A stretch of DNA of 64,000 nt. It comes from Bombyx mori (taxonomy: Eukaryota; Arthropoda; Insecta; Lepidoptera; Bombycidae). Positions 1 to 13,331 of the stretch are shown here, piece by piece. The notes beneath the pieces were generated by a model that did no database searches, was not told where the DNA came from, and saw nothing but the letters and a program-made list of their open reading frames with translations. The translations under genes were made by a program, and so were the position numbers. Numbering within the stretch: position 1 is the stretch's first letter; the number at the start of each line of letters is the position of its first letter. Where the stretch lies: assembly GCF_030269925.1 (NCBI RefSeq), contig NC_085110.1, forward strand, positions 1,488,001-1,552,000. Direction: 5' to 3'.

Positions 1-431
1 CATAATCACATAATACATACCAAGTTTCCAGTGTTTCGTTTGGAAATTTTCACATTAAAAACAACATCACATTCGTTAGAAAAGAACAAATCACGGATTT
101 TTACGCTGTTCATTCACTAGACGCGGGAGAAACGAACCAAACGCTCCGATCTCGCAACGAATACTGAACACAAAGTACGGACGAGGCAAACACCATTATT
201 TAATTTAATTGGAGATAATTACGCGAAAACCGCAAGTGTGACGTGGGGGACGCCATTATCGGACCTTTATACTGTGTGTTCTTTCTTGGAACCGTGGGCA
301 CGCCGACGTTTACCATTCATCTCAATTAACATAATGTACATGGGGTGAGAGTACTTTGTAACCAAACAACGATTTCGACAATTCGATTAAAAAAATGGAC
401 AGCTTAGTCGAGGCAGAAAGATCTGTGTGCA
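1..431. other. No gene seen
   Basis: AT-rich sequence without a long reading frame, splice-linked exon or repeat that I recognise. Confidence 0.5.
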
Positions 432-589
432 TAGTGCGAGTTTTTTAACGTTCTCGATAGCGTAAAAGTTAACTCAAATTTGTATGCAATTGGAACAGCG
501 CCCCTAGCGGAAAACGTACGCAAACTTCCAACTCGATAAAAATTTTAGTTAACTTTTACGCTATCGAGAACGTTAAAAAACTCGCACTA
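432..589. mobile_element. 158-bp palindromic MITE (43-bp perfect TIRs)
   Basis: 432-474 is the exact reverse complement of 547-589; the arms begin TAGTGCGAGTTTTTTAACG. Terminal TA dinucleotides are consistent with Tc1/mariner-type insertion. A diverged copy with the same ends lies at 21541-21712. Confidence 0.85.
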
Positions 590-918
590 AGTAGCTAAAA
601 AAACGTGCATCCCGAGTCTGACTAGTGTCGCCAAGGAAATCCGTCTAGATTCCACGGTGAATTTTTCGCTATCTGTATCTCGAAATTTATAAGATCTTGA
701 ATTTTTCTAACATTAGATATTATTCCCACTACATCGTACTATATGGTATTCGTTAGATGCGTAGGTGGTATTAATGATATTCTGCATATCCCAAAGTCAC
801 CAATTCGGGACGTGTTATTTATGTGTTAATGTTCAACAGTGCTTAGTAAACGAGTACTATTTGTGATGTGATCGAGCGTTCATTTTATTTTATTTTAAAT
901 ATTTATTTTCTACTTAAA

Positions 919-1177
919 ATTTTTATTTTTATTTTTTTTTATTGCTTAGATGGGTGGACGAGCTCACAGCCCACCTGGTGTTAAGTGGTTACTGGAGCAC
1001 ATAGACATCCACAACGTAAATGCGCCACCCACCTTGAGATACAAGTTCTAAGGTCTCAAGTATAGTTACAACGGCTGCCCCGCCCTTCAAACCGAAACGC
1101 ATTACTGCTTCACGGCAGAAATAGGCAGGGTGGTGGTACCCACCCGCGCGGACTCACAAGAGGTCCTACCACCAGTA
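919..1177 (-). mobile_element. Bm1-like SINE, headless form
   Basis: The T-tract and CTTAGATGGGTGGACGAGCT at the left mark the 3' end on the minus strand. The copy ends at the right with CCTACCACCAGTAAA, the standard start of the headless subfamily. Confidence 0.85.
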
Positions 1178-1425
1178 AATAGTAAGCAAATCGAAAAAAT
1201 CAAATTATATATTCGTAAATGAATAGTATCGTTTCAAATTCCGTAGGTTGCATCCAAGATAGCGCGTGTTTCTGATAGCTCGGAGTCTGACGGAGTCATT
1301 AAATTTGACCGCAAATCGATATTCTAGGAAGCCACGTGTATTTTGTATCGGATCCATGTTTAGTTCATTATGATAATCCAATGTTATAGTTTTGAGTGGA
1401 ACAGTCGTGTTAAACTATTTAAGGA

Positions 1426-1849
1426 CTAGCTTTTGCCCGCGACTTCGTCCGCGTGGAATAGTTCACAAATAATGCATTATTTTAGAACAAATTTGGTTAG
1501 CATAAAAAACGTTATAGTGAGCCAACCTTAACATATAGATATATGCTGTCGCGGACTTTTTTTTAGATCTTTTAAAGGGGAACAATTCTGTCGTACATTA
1601 TTTAGCGAAACTTTAATCGTTTCTGCAGCGCACGCAGCGGAAGCTCTCAATAAGTAAAAATAACCCCGATTTTGAAACATTATTTATTGGTGCTCCGCTT
1701 GTATTGGTCTTAGCGTGATGTTATATAATAGCCTTTCCTCGATAAATGAGCTATCTGACCCTGAAAGAATTTTTCAAATCGGACCAGTAGTTCCTGAGAT
1801 TAGCGCGTTCAAACAAACAAACTCTTCAGCTTTATAATATTAGTACAGA
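1426..1849 (-). mobile_element. Helitron-like non-autonomous repeat
   Basis: The left edge CTAGCTTTTGCCCGCGACTT and the right edge near TTATAATATTAGTACAGA read on the minus strand as a 5' TC start and a 3' CTAG end followed by T, as in lepidopteran Helitrons. The class assignment is tentative. Confidence 0.5.
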
Positions 1850-2560
1850 GACAAATATTTTGTGGACTGAATTTAGCACCAATAAGTCTGTTCTTTAAAA
1901 CAGTGAACACAATTGGGCACCTCTTCCATACACGATGCAGACTCGTAACCTAACAATTTTTGGAAATGTATCAAGAAGTAGGGAACTTCTGATGGAGTGC
2001 CTGGTAGCACAGGGCAGGGGGTCTCATGCCGCGCAGCACGTCTTACGAAAGGTGGACTGATCGAATCAGAACTTATAACGAATTGCATTCTACACTTAGG
2101 AATCAAACGCATAGGAGAAAGGAAGAGCGGTGCCAGGTCGTAAGACTCGTCACTAAAACCGTGATGGTCACGACCACTTAGCCAAAAGGGTAAAGACGAA
2201 GGATAAGACACATTAATACAGCATCAAATTGATTGCAAGAGGATTCATTAGTAGTAGTCCCGTCAGATTACTGGACCAAATCCGTTCTTCGTTGCATAGC
2301 TCGACAACATCCAAGACATTATACATTTGTATGATTATTCTATTAACTTCGGGGTCATAGTGCCAGCGTAGTAGTAGTATTTTTCTAGTATTGGTGTCTT
2401 GAGATAAATAGTATGAAAATCATTCAGAAATCACAAAAAAGATCTTCAAGGACCGAAATGTCCGAATTTACATTACCTCTTTACGCGCATTAGTCCTACT
2501 AACAAAGAGCATTTCATGGTTTATATTAACACAAAAAAGAACGGTCTCTTTCTTGACTTT

Positions 2561-2600
2561 TTAAGAAAGAAAGAAAGAAAGAGAAAGAAAGAAAGAATAT
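2561..2600. repeat. (GAAA)n microsatellite
   Basis: Short GAAA tandem run with one interruption (GAGAAA). Confidence 0.9.
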
Positions 2601-2814
2601 GTGACAGTAATTTTCAGTGCCAGTACCTAGTATACCTAAGACATTAAAAACGAGCCCTTTTCAGAGCATTCGAGCAACGTGCACTCAAACAATTAACTAT
2701 CGCGTTACAACCACGTACTTGATGCCGTGTGTGCGTGTCGATCGCGTTATGCAACACTTTACTGCGACTTGTATCTAGTAGTAGTAATTTATACCGAATA
2801 ATATGTATGCCATT

Positions 2815-3068
2815 ATTTTTATTTATTTTTATTGCTTAGGTTAGGTAGGGTGGACGAGCTCACATCCCACCTGGTGTTAAGCGGTTACCGTAGTCATCAA
2901 CAATATAAATGCCGCCACCTACCTTGAGATATAAGTTCTAAGGTCTCAGTATAGTTAGATCGGCTGCCCCGCCCTTCAAACCGAAACGCATTAATGGTTC
3001 ACGGCAGAAATAGGCAAGGTGGTGGTACCTACCCGCGCGGACTCACAAGAGGTCCTACCACTAGTAAA
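2815..3068 (-). mobile_element. Bm1-like SINE, headless form
   Basis: Minus-strand copy with the T-rich 3' end at left and the CCTACCACTAGTAAAG start at right. It has a few extra bases beside CTTAGG in the 3' end. Confidence 0.85.
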
Positions 3069-4466
3069 GTAATCGATATTAAAGTTTTGGCGATGTCTTG
3101 TGTTAAAACAATATAATTGGGGGTAAAATTTTTATACTGACTGTTTGGGGGTTAACCGAAAAAGGAAGATTTCCATCAAGCGGGTACTAATGCTCCGTAA
3201 GCCGACGGTCCGATTTTTTTTTTAAGATTGTGGGATGACTGGTATCACATTAAGTCATTCCAATTTCACCAGGACAGGCGGGCGAGCAAAAGCTCAGCCA
3301 GAAAATCCGAATGTTGTTGTCCGGAACTTGTATTTAAGCTTATCTTGAAAATGTTGCTAGCAAGATTTAGGCATCTGTCAAGTATCTTGTTAACTACGAT
3401 GGCTACCGCCTAAACTAGACAGATTTGCAATGAAAAAAAATTACATCGCCGAGCTTCAAAAGTCTAATGGGATCGGAAAAAATTATGGTTACTCTGAATC
3501 CTCACGAAAATTTACAAAGCAGTTCTGGGTAATAACTATCAGTACCCTACTGGGGGTAAAAAAGAGGTAAAATAAATTTATTGTATTTAGTAAAGAAGTT
3601 CTTACATTTATCATATCAATCAACACTTTTCAGTAATACATTTTTGTTTTTATAAAGACACATCGTCGGAACGTGGTCTAGAATGTATTTACTGTTAAGA
3701 CAGACCGAGGCCGAGAATTTGCACTCTTAAAGCCTGGCTGCTAAATCTTATTTTAAATTGCATTTTTACGTCAAACACGTTAAAATCAATTTGCGGTTTT
3801 GGCGTTGGTCTGTGTAAATATTACTTTATATCTTTACTTTCATGTAGCAGTGTTTAACCACCATTTGCCATATAAATTCCCGTTTCTCGTATATGTTTCA
3901 TTTAATGGAGTCAAGGATTATTTCGATATTCAAATGTACATCCGGTATTATATTAGCATTTTGCAGTTGCTTTCTAGAGTTTACGCTAGAATGTGTGGAT
4001 CCCGTAATCTCCTTTGTACCAACAACCTTTGTAGCCGCTTCGTTGGACAGCACGTGAAGAGTCACCATCACAGACACGTGTCGTCCAGTCCGAGAATGAT
4101 CCTCTTTCTCTTCTCTCTCTCTCTCTCTCTCTGTCCTTTCTCCAAAACGTTGTAGCAAATTTTATATGAGTGACGTTTGGAGAAGTTATTTAGAGGATCA
4201 AGGACTTTATAGAAAAAATCCCGTTGGTCAAAGAGTCTGGTGACGGACGAACCACGCTCGGCGAAAGCGAAACAAGATAAGAAGATTGTTTGTACAATTG
4301 ATTTTTACAGTTAAATCATAAAAACATTTTAGAATTTATTTAACTCAACTTCGTTTTCTACTCACTAATTTAGGCTGTACGACACGTGGATGCATTTACC
4401 TGTAAAAGAAAAAAATTATATAACAGAAAACCATTTTGTTTAATAACTATGCAGAAAACATTGAAC
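3069..4466. other. No gene supported; CT microsatellite at 4111-4133
   Basis: Open frames here (up to 118 codons) overlap on both strands, lack family motifs and partly translate the (CT)n run, so I do not call them genes. Confidence 0.5.
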
Positions 4467-4875
4467 AGGACTTTTTGGCGGGAACGCCAGAAGTGAAGTT
4501 GTGTGATTTGTTTTATTTTGTCTATTTAGTGGTTCGTCAGGTTTAAATGTGTAAAGACGGTGGTTTATTAACTGTTTAATAACTGTGAAAGTGCACAAAT
4601 GTAGGAAAATAAAACAAAGCCGCTGGACAATAACCTCTCGGGATCCTCCAAAAACTCCACTGAAAAAATCTCAGTAAATGACCACCATTTTACTGAGATT
4701 ATATTTCATCTCATATCATCTCATTTCATTTTATTTCATCCCAGTTGATTATTATCTCAAATTAATCATCTTCATTTCATTTCACTCCATATTCAATTTA
4801 TTTTTAAAAATAAGAATATAAATTAAAATAAGATATGACTTAAAGGTCTTAGTTACCAGGTCATAAAATCCCTTG
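4467..4875 (+). mobile_element. Unnamed 0.4-kb repeat family, copy 1
   Basis: Starts GGACTTTTTGGCGGGAACGC and ends at GTCATAAAATCCC. It contains a strong hairpin, AATCTCAGTAAA / TTTACTGAGATT (4667-4700). Five further copies lie in the window. Confidence 0.8.
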
Positions 4876-4889
4876 AAAAATTAATTAAA

Positions 4890-5215
4890 CAGGACTTTTT
4901 GGCGGGAACGCGAGGTGATTTTTTTATTTTCTATAGTGTTCCTTCAGGTTTAAACGTGTGATAGCGGCGTGTTTGGCTGTTTAGCATCTATGAAAGTGGA
5001 CAAATGTCGAAGAATTAAACTAAGTAAGTCGTTGGACATAGCTTCTCGGGCTCCTCCGAAAAGTCCACTGAAGTCTGGGTAAATAATCTTCATTTTACTG
5101 AGCTTTTGTTTTATTTCAACTCGCTGCATTCAATTTCATCCTAATTGATTTCATTGTCAAATAAATCACTTCATCTCATTTAGCTCCATATAATTTTTCT
5201 TAAAACAGAATATAT
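4890..5215 (+). mobile_element. Unnamed 0.4-kb repeat family, copy 2 (tandem, 3' degraded)
   Basis: Same head (AGGACTTTTTGGCGGGAACG) only 15 bp after copy 1 and in the same orientation, more diverged internally. Confidence 0.75.
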
Positions 5216-6551
5216 GACGAATATGTATTTTATAAACGATTTTTTTTTATAAATAATTTTATAAACTTTTTCAAGTAATTAAACAAGTACATAACTAAAC
5301 AAGTTTATAAAAATCTTTCAAGAAACTGGCCCTAATAACATTGCAGGAAGCGAATTATTATAATAAAAAAAAAGAGAAAAAGAACTGTATTAATTATTTT
5401 GTAGACACCTACTTCTTTGAAAGTCACATACACAGTACAATTACATTTACGATCAATATTTCCAAATTACTTATCTGCGCTTGAGCCAATTACAATGCTC
5501 TTGTGTGGGTTATTAAATGATAAATTTAACTAATGACAGGCAACTACAGTTAATATGTACAATAAAATTATTGTGTTAAGTACAGTTTCTAATCGCAAAG
5601 TTGTTATTAGTCGCCGAAAAGAGGTCAACATATAATAAAAAGCATATGTAATCAATATTTGACTGTGATTCTCCTCTGACCTCTGAAATTATCGACTTGA
5701 CAACGGAACTACATAGCTATCAGCAGATAGCATCCGTAATCATTCATTGACTCTGGTCATCAATAATTGTATAGTTTACATAAAAAGGTTTAATGTTTTT
5801 TTTTGGAATACGTGAACGTAGGGTTTGGCCAGTCAGGTATCGACAACCTCAAAATATGTGGGTGGACACGATCCTTGTCAAAAACGAAAGAAAATGAAAT
5901 GACACCACCTAGTTTATCAATTTCGAATCATCTTTCCCTCAAACGCTATGTACTGACATACCATGAATTTCGATTCGACATAGCGCGTGACGTCACGTTT
6001 CATTTCGACCAATGGTCATGCGTTTCGCAAAATTTGAATTTAGAGTGCTTAATTTCCATATTTATTTATTTATTTAAAATTAAATTTCCGTATTAGAATA
6101 CAGTTAGGACGAAAATGTTACAGAAAAAAAAAATTGTTAATAAATTCTGAAATGACCCGCACATTCCTCATCGAGGAGAACAACTGTACAAAGTAATCGT
6201 ATGAATGGAACGCATTCGTTGCCGGCTAACGTGTAAACATTCGTTTTACATATACATATATATAGTATATGAATTATGGACATACATATACATAATACGT
6301 TATAATGAAGTTGTAATAAACACGACCGCGCTGGCACACGACGTTCGCGTCATCTGCGCTGCATTAGTTGCATCACTGTTACACGTGGAACAGATCCTAT
6401 ACAAACAGCGGTATCTGAAGGTTGCTTGCTGTATTCTGTTGCGTTTAGTATTCTACGAGATTTGCAAGAGTTGTATACATATAAAAAAGGGGTGTTACGG
6501 TTCGAGTGAGACACGGCCTAACTAATAAAGAGAATACGGATACGGAAACTA
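5216..6551. other. No gene supported
   Basis: AT-rich DNA. Frames at 5803-6096 and 6137-6525 show no domain, and those at 6137-6525 overlap on both strands. Confidence 0.5.
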
Positions 6552-6736
6552 CTTTTTTATTTATTGCTTTGACCATTTGATGTCAAGTGGTTACCAGAGC
6601 CCATTGACGACATAACGCTGCCATTGAGACATGAGGTTGACGACTCACTTGTACCGTATAACGGTTTTTGCACCCTTCAAACCGAAATGCATTAGAGGAT
6701 AGTGGTACCTACCCCGGTGAGTTTATGATCTACCAT
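6552..6736 (-). mobile_element. Diverged Bm1-like SINE
   Basis: Recognisable by TTATTGCTT at the left and the AAACCGAAATGCATTA core; many substitutions suggest an old copy. A jockey-LINE scrap (ACCCACTGAGAAGATACAG) follows at 6753-6785. Confidence 0.6.
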
Positions 6737-7149
6737 CGGATCGAAAACGCAACCCACTGAGAAGATACAGCGAGAAACTCAGTATTTTCGTCGCATTTTA
6801 CTGTAAATATCGTCTCGATTATGCTCGCCTGATGCTGATGTCCATGCACCAATAGTCACCACTCATCATCAGGTGGCATGTATACTACTCTGCTTACAAT
6901 AACAATGTAAAAAATTTTATCATACTTGAGACTATAGAACTATCGTGTCTCAAGGTGAGCGGGCGTCGAGTCTGTAATAAAAAACATCTTTAATTGTTTA
7001 CAGCTAAGTACAGTCACGGCCAATCATTCGAAACGATTAAAACGTACTCATTGTAGTTGTTGATTTATATCGATTTAAATTTTTATTCGCAACGTCAACC
7101 ATTTTCCGTTGGCGTTGGCGTTGAAAATGTACTCAAGGCTATCAGCATA

Positions 7150-7284
7150 GTACATATACTGAGACTTTAGCACTCATATCTCAAGGTAGATGGCGGCATT
7201 AACATTGTAGATATCTATCGGCTCCGGTAACCACTTAACATCAGGTGGGCCGTGAGCTCGTCCATCCATCTAAGCAATAAAAAT
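7150..7284 (+). mobile_element. Bm1-like SINE, 5'-truncated
   Basis: Starts at ATACTGAGACTTTAG and runs to CATCTAAGCAATAAAAA. Confidence 0.75.
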
Positions 7285-7724
7285 ATTATAAAAAAACGCT
7301 TTAAGATTCACAATAGAACGTCAGCAAACGCTATCTTTTTAATTACGTCCTGTCTGTCATCAGCCTCGGAGAAAATTAACGTTATATAAATTAATTTTGA
7401 AAGTTAGATGCTTTCTATGAACACTTTTTGAATAGTGTAGTAAAATTACTCGAATAAAATTGAAATTATATTAACGAAAATTAGCATAATAGATTAAATC
7501 TGGCAAAGATTGGAATCTTATTAAAAATTCCGCACAGCACTCAGACGTTCAATCTATTCAGAATGGATAAAATATGGCCGCCCTTTACTTTGTGTCAGGA
7601 AACGAGAAAAGCAACGTTAACAGGAGTGTCCATTCAGATAAAACTACACTCTAATAGGTTTAAAAACGGTTGAGTTTTAAGAGATATTAGTTGCTTACGG
7701 AGCTCCATAGACATTACAACACCA

Positions 7725-7918
7725 CCAGTAAATGACCACCATTTTACTGAGATTATATTTCATCCCATTTCATTTCATTTAATTTCATCCCAGTTGATTA
7801 ATGTTTCAAATTAATCATCTTCATTTCATAATATCATTTTTCATAAAAATATGCATAATATAAATTAAAATAAGACATGACTTTAAGGTCTCAGTTACCA
7901 GGTTATAAAATCCCTTAA
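7725..7918 (+). mobile_element. Unnamed 0.4-kb repeat family, 3' half
   Basis: Begins inside the conserved hairpin (CAGTAAATGACCACC) and continues to the family end ATAAAATCCCTT. Confidence 0.75.
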
Positions 7919-9875
7919 AAAAATCAGATATCGTAAATACGATTTTTATAGTCTCTGAATGATGGTTAAAAAACCTTGGACATTCGCCTCAACTGAGAAA
8001 TTATTGACATAGACACACGACACTTGGCCGGATTTTTTGAAATAACATCTAGTTTGCAAACCACATCGTTACACAATGTCGGGATTTGAATTTTAAGCGA
8101 ACAGAATCGAAACACTAACGAGTTTTCACGTTTAATTTATTCATAGAATAGACCAGCAAATCAATATTTGATGAGAGCGGAGATGCGTGATAGGATTCTG
8201 AAATGAAACACGAATCGATCACCTCCGACCGCCATTTGCAACACGACGCTTCTACCATGTCGGAGACAAGTTACGGGTCTCCACTCACAAGCATATCTGC
8301 TCCAGCAGTTGTCAGATCTTGCCAAGTTTACGGTCAGAATTGTTACAATGATGTTATCCTGGGTTTAGTCCGAAATACTGGCAATTATAAATGAATAAAC
8401 CTGTTATCCCGGGTTTAATCCGAAATACTGGCAATTATAAATGAATAAGCCATGTTCATCCCAAATAAAACCAAAATGTGTGTACCTGAACTAATATATA
8501 TGTGACCATTCTAATTACATATAGACACATTCCTAAGCCATGAAAAATATACAACAAAATGAACGTCTCAATAGGGGCTCGTCGGGGTGGACGCCCGTTA
8601 CTCTACAAACAAAAAATAAAAAATTTGAAAGTGCTAATTCGTATTGAGCAAAACTTTAACGTCTCCCAACAGGTACTTCAACGTTAGATACATGATATTG
8701 TGGTCAATCTATCCAAATATTTCTTTTACTAAAATTCGGTTTGATGATATCACGCATCTGCTGTTTCCCGCGCGAATTATATCTAGAAATTTTTACGTTA
8801 CGTTTTCTTTTCATGTAAATAACCATGATTAATATGTAGTGTGGGTTAACTTCTAGAAATATCTCTGATTAAACATCCAAAATCCAGAACTTACTCGTCA
8901 CACTCTACAGTTTTCTTAGTTTGTCTATTCGTGGACATAAATCAAACCGCCTTTTCGATTAGGCACGGTCGCGACCTAGAGAATAGAAATATTGTTGCGC
9001 GCTCCGAGCCGAGAAGTATCTTCGGGAGGCGCGAGAAATAAAAATAATTACAGAGATAGACGCGCGAACCGGTTGCGAAGTGTATCGGTCTCGGCGCGAC
9101 CGTCAAGGCCTACTGATAACTCCGCGATTAGATAAACGGCCAGATCCGAGCCCCCCCGATAACGAGGTGCATTGCAAAACATATAGTCGTAACTTTATAC
9201 AATTATTGTTGAATTGCCGCCTATTTTGCTTAGGCCTGGTCTATTTTTAGGTTACTAACAACAAATCATTTATATTTTGTATTGCATTAATTGATTGTCA
9301 CTCAAAAATTTCTAAATTTTACATGCTAGTTTAGTTTATTGATAACATCATCACAAGTGAAACATGAGTTAGCATAATATTGTAATAAATGTGAATGATA
9401 AGCATTTTAGTCGTTCGTTAGACGACGTGAACTGCTAAGAATTCAAAACGCCGGAAATAATATTATAAAGACAATAAAAACCGCGTCATTAAACTCTACT
9501 TTTAATTACGAAATAATAGTAAGATAGGCACCATATAATAGTATTGCATTGTACGCATGGTACTTGTATGTGTTTCATATTAATACTATTAGGCAATGTT
9601 ATTTTCAATTACTAATTGTAATATAAGTACAGAATATTATAGAATCTTTATAGACTTAAATAGTTGAGCGACTTTGTAAATTCTGTTTGACACGTTCGTA
9701 TTGAAGCGTGGCGCCGTCTTGCGCGTTACATTTATCACACGCTATTACACGTTAGATATATAAAAATAAACTTGTATAATGGCAGACAGACGAATGGCCG
9801 CTTGTTCGCGAGATTTCACAGATCATTCAATGTACCTTACGCCTATACACAAATTGTTACTTCAATTATAGTCCT
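7919..9875. other. No gene supported; 50-bp tandem duplication at 8353-8452
   Basis: The unit GTTATCCYGGGTTTARTCCG occurs twice, 50 bp apart, with a few mismatches. The 8203-8394 frame runs into this duplication and has no domain. Confidence 0.5.
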
Positions 9876-9916
9876 TAGGTTAGAGCCCCGTGAGCTCACC
9901 TACTTGTAAGGTTATG

Positions 9917-10300
9917 CTTTTTCTTTGTGCTGGGGTGAACCTCCTAAAAGGTCCCCGCGCCTGAGGGCTCGCAGGGTATGTGAGACTTGACGATTAGCTG
10001 ATGTTGGGAGCAGAGCGCGGGCCCAAAGAACTTTAGGGCTCTACCGCACTAAACGACTCCTCTGCACTCTTACACCCGACGTTCGGTCTCCGTTCGGGGT
10101 TAGAGCCCGGTCAGTGTAGGGTGGTTCCCGCGGTCAACACTACAACGAGACACGCGGAGCCATCCCGAGGACGCCCTACCGACGGGTCGTTGAGGCGATA
10201 GTCGACGACCAAGGATGCCGGTCTCCGCGGTACGGCGGCTCTACCAGGCCGCCCGGACGATGCCGCTGGTCTTCCGGGATACCCCGCCAAGGCTGGCATA
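9917..10300 (-). mobile_element. R1-clade LINE, 3' UTR copy
   Basis: Shares the GC-rich 3' UTR of the copies at 26.8-28.3 kb (CTCTTACACCCGACGT, CCGCGGTCAACACTACAAC, CCGCGGTACGGCGGCTCTAC). Its T-rich 3' end is at the left. 5'-truncated and diverged. Confidence 0.8.
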
Positions 10301-10329
10301 GCCTTCTAACGCTACCAGCTTAAGCAGTA

Positions 10330-12410
10330 AAAAAATCTATTATATTTAACGCAATAAATTGTCTACCCTTTGTCGATAAGCTTCAGTTATACGTACGTAA
10401 TATTATGTTAATAAAAATTAGCATCCTCGCTCCAAATCTGCTCTTTGTGTAAGAATGTAGAACTGTTACATCACTCTTATATAAACATACGACATGACAA
10501 ACGAAATTTTGTTTTTTACAGTACCTAATAAACGTGCAAACGTTATGTTAAAAATATTAATACATTCCAGACAGCCGTTATACAACAGAATTGAGACTAC
10601 GACCTCATTTTTCCAAAACTCAAGCATTAATATATATATAGTAGAAATACAAATCATTAATATCCACAATTCTATTACAAACGAAAGAGGAAAAAAAAGA
10701 TTTTTTTTTTAATGATCAAAACAGTTTTACCGTACAAAGCGACAAAGCCTTTTTTCAAAATAACACGTATGTATTTCGTTTCGGATGCAATCAGAATCAA
10801 AGCATTTGCACTGAAAAGGGTAACATCAAGCCAATCATTAGTTACAATCGATGGCACCCGGAACTGAATATCTGCGTTCTCGAGGAAAACAGGAAAAGAA
10901 CGAATGAATGAATCGGTTCTCCTTTTGAAAAGCTTCGATGGTTTATTGGCAACCGGGCGTCCGTTATTTCCGCAGATACAGTAAGATTTCATCAAATCCC
11001 ATTCTCAATTTACGTATTGCAAATACGAGTGAACGAGCTCACGCCCCGACTGGTGTTAAGTGGTTAATAGAACCCACGGACATCAGTGTGAATACCCTAT
11101 TCGACTTGAGACACGAGGACTTTGTCAATTGTAGTATAACGGCTCTCCCAAAAATTTTAAACGGGACGTAAGTCTTCTTCCTTCGTGGCAGAAATAGGCA
11201 TGCTATCTCTCCACCACGGAAGTCATCAATGAGCGTGTGTTAAGCACGTATTTCACTTGAAAAAAAAAACGCATTTGCAAGCAGGAATTGAACAAGAACA
11301 GTCGCATCTTTCAATACGATATACGAACACACCGGGCGTCTTATTTTTTAGACCACGACGACTTTAGCATCGAGTAGAGGCGTGGCTATGTACCTTTAGC
11401 ATTGCTAACGCTTGCCTGCAAGCAACAGCGAGCACTCACCACCAGGTCAACCGTATGCCTGTGTACAAATACCAAAAAAATTCAGAAAAACCACCACAGC
11501 ACCACAATTTGCGGTCCGGTTTGAGCGGTAGCTGTTATTCTAGTGGACTCTTAAAGTGTCGACAGGCCTTAGGTGATCAGTGGCCCCCGCCCACAGCAGA
11601 CCCGCTGAAATACCATGTCAAATATGCAAAATACTCATCGAATATATATTAATTTACAAATATGTATATGGTAGAAAAAATATGAAACATTAAATACAAA
11701 AAAATGCAATTGGCGGTCTTATCCTTAAGAGCCATCTCTTCCAGATAATCATCAGGTGGACAAAAATCATTAAGAAACAAATTACACGCGGCGTACCAAT
11801 AGATTGAGCGAGATAGATGACACGCATTTCCATTACTTCTTACGTCTTTGTAAAACAGTACCTATCCATAAATATTTTTCCTCGTCGCCATTTCACAGAA
11901 GAAAGTCGTTGAGATGTGTTAACGAATGGATGGGCCGCGTTCATTTTTTTCCATTTTTAATATTCATAAAGTGCGTTAACCGCATTTTTCGAGGTTACAT
12001 TGAACTAGTAACGTTACAATCGACCTTTTCATCGCGTTATCTCGTGGGCTTAAAACGTTAGAGTCGATTCGTTTTTTTAGCGTGGCGACCCTTTTGTTCC
12101 AAGTTCATATGCCCTGTCCATTAACTTGTGTTTGCCTGTCACTGTCATCTAACAATGTGTACCAATCGTTTCTGAATATCTACTACGTCACACGGACAGA
12201 CAAGACAATATATTAAAAGCGTATTTTTTCATTCAGTATCGAGGGGGAGGCTATCTGGTTATGCGACATTTTTGCAATTTTACAGGAGAGCCATTAAAAG
12301 TTTAAAATTTGGAAAAATTTCATAATAAAAAAAAACTTCTTTAGCTATTCGATTAAGGTAAACTTAATTGAAGTTCAATTAAAAATATCGAATTGTTGAT
12401 ATCTATACAT
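10330..12410. other. No gene supported; one old SINE inside
   Basis: Frames around 10466-10995 lie on both strands and are low complexity. A diverged minus-strand Bm1-like copy is at 11028-11216 (GAGCTCACGCCCC, GTGTTAAGTGGTTAATAG, GGCAGAAATAGGCATG). Confidence 0.5.
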
Positions 12411-12412
12411 CT

Positions 12413-12655
12413 ATACATATAAATAAAATTGGAGTGTCTGTTTGTAATATTGAAATAAACCCTTTTTTTACTGCATGCATATGAATATATATACGGTACA
12501 TACACCAAAGTAACATTTTTTACAATTTTTGTCTGTCTGTCAGTTTGTTCCAGCTAATCTCTGAAACGGCTGGACCGATTTTGACGGGACTTTCACTGAT
12601 AGGTAGCTGATGATATAAGGAGTAACTTAGGCTACTTCTTCTTACTTTTTTTAGA
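12413..12655 (+). mobile_element. Helitron-like repeat head
   Basis: The start ATAAATAAAATTGGAGTGTC and the downstream CGGCTGGACCGATTTTGACG are typical of a widespread lepidopteran non-autonomous repeat. The right end is unclear because another CTAGCTTCGCCCCGC-type end abuts it at about 12656. Confidence 0.5.
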
Positions 12656-12912
12656 CTAGCTTCGCCCCGCGGCGTCACCCGCTGTTACTGTCGTACCGCG
12701 CGCAACATGGCGGGACTCGCATATTAATAATATAATTTAATGTTTCCGAAGCGAAGCGAGGGCGGGCCGCTAGCACCAAATAAAACGGACCTTTATTACA
12801 AAGATAAATATCGCGTATTAAGTGAAATCTCGCTTAAGCCAAATAACCTTTCACTCGACGTATATATACACTCTCATGGCAAATTGAACTGTTTGTTTTT
12901 TCAAATAACTTA

Positions 12913-13331
12913 TCTATATATTAATACGTGAAGCAAAAACTTTGTATCCCTTTTTACGAAAATTGCGCGGACGGAGGAGTATGAAATTTTCCACACTTAT
13001 AGAGATATAGAGAAGAAGTGCACAATGCTAATATTTTTTTAAAATAATGCATAAAATATACATTAAATCAATAAAGAAAACATTACACACACTACATACC
13101 ATGTATTTGACGCACACACGCATGCATACTATTTATTGTCAAACTGTTGTTCTTGACGTCTGTTGTTAAATTGAGAATAGATTAAATATTGTTTGTCTTT
13201 ATTAATATTTTGTTATAGTGTAGCCTTGGCGAAATTTGTGATTATAGAAGTATAAAATACAATCATAATAGTGTACAAACTTACAATTCCAATTAATTAT
13301 AGTCGAATTTCGACTACTGCGGGACCTCTAG
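12913..13331 (+). mobile_element. Non-autonomous Helitron, copy 1
   Basis: 5' TC (TCTATATATTAATACGTG), a terminal hairpin AGTCGAA-T-TTCGACT at 13301-13315, and a 3' CTAG end. Flanking bases are A before and T after, the Helitron A|T target. A copy at 19199-19616 is nearly identical. Confidence 0.9.

Noticed and set aside
3799..4158. 118- and 86-codon frames on opposite strands
   Set aside because: They overlap, include the (CT)n tract and show no domain or splice context.
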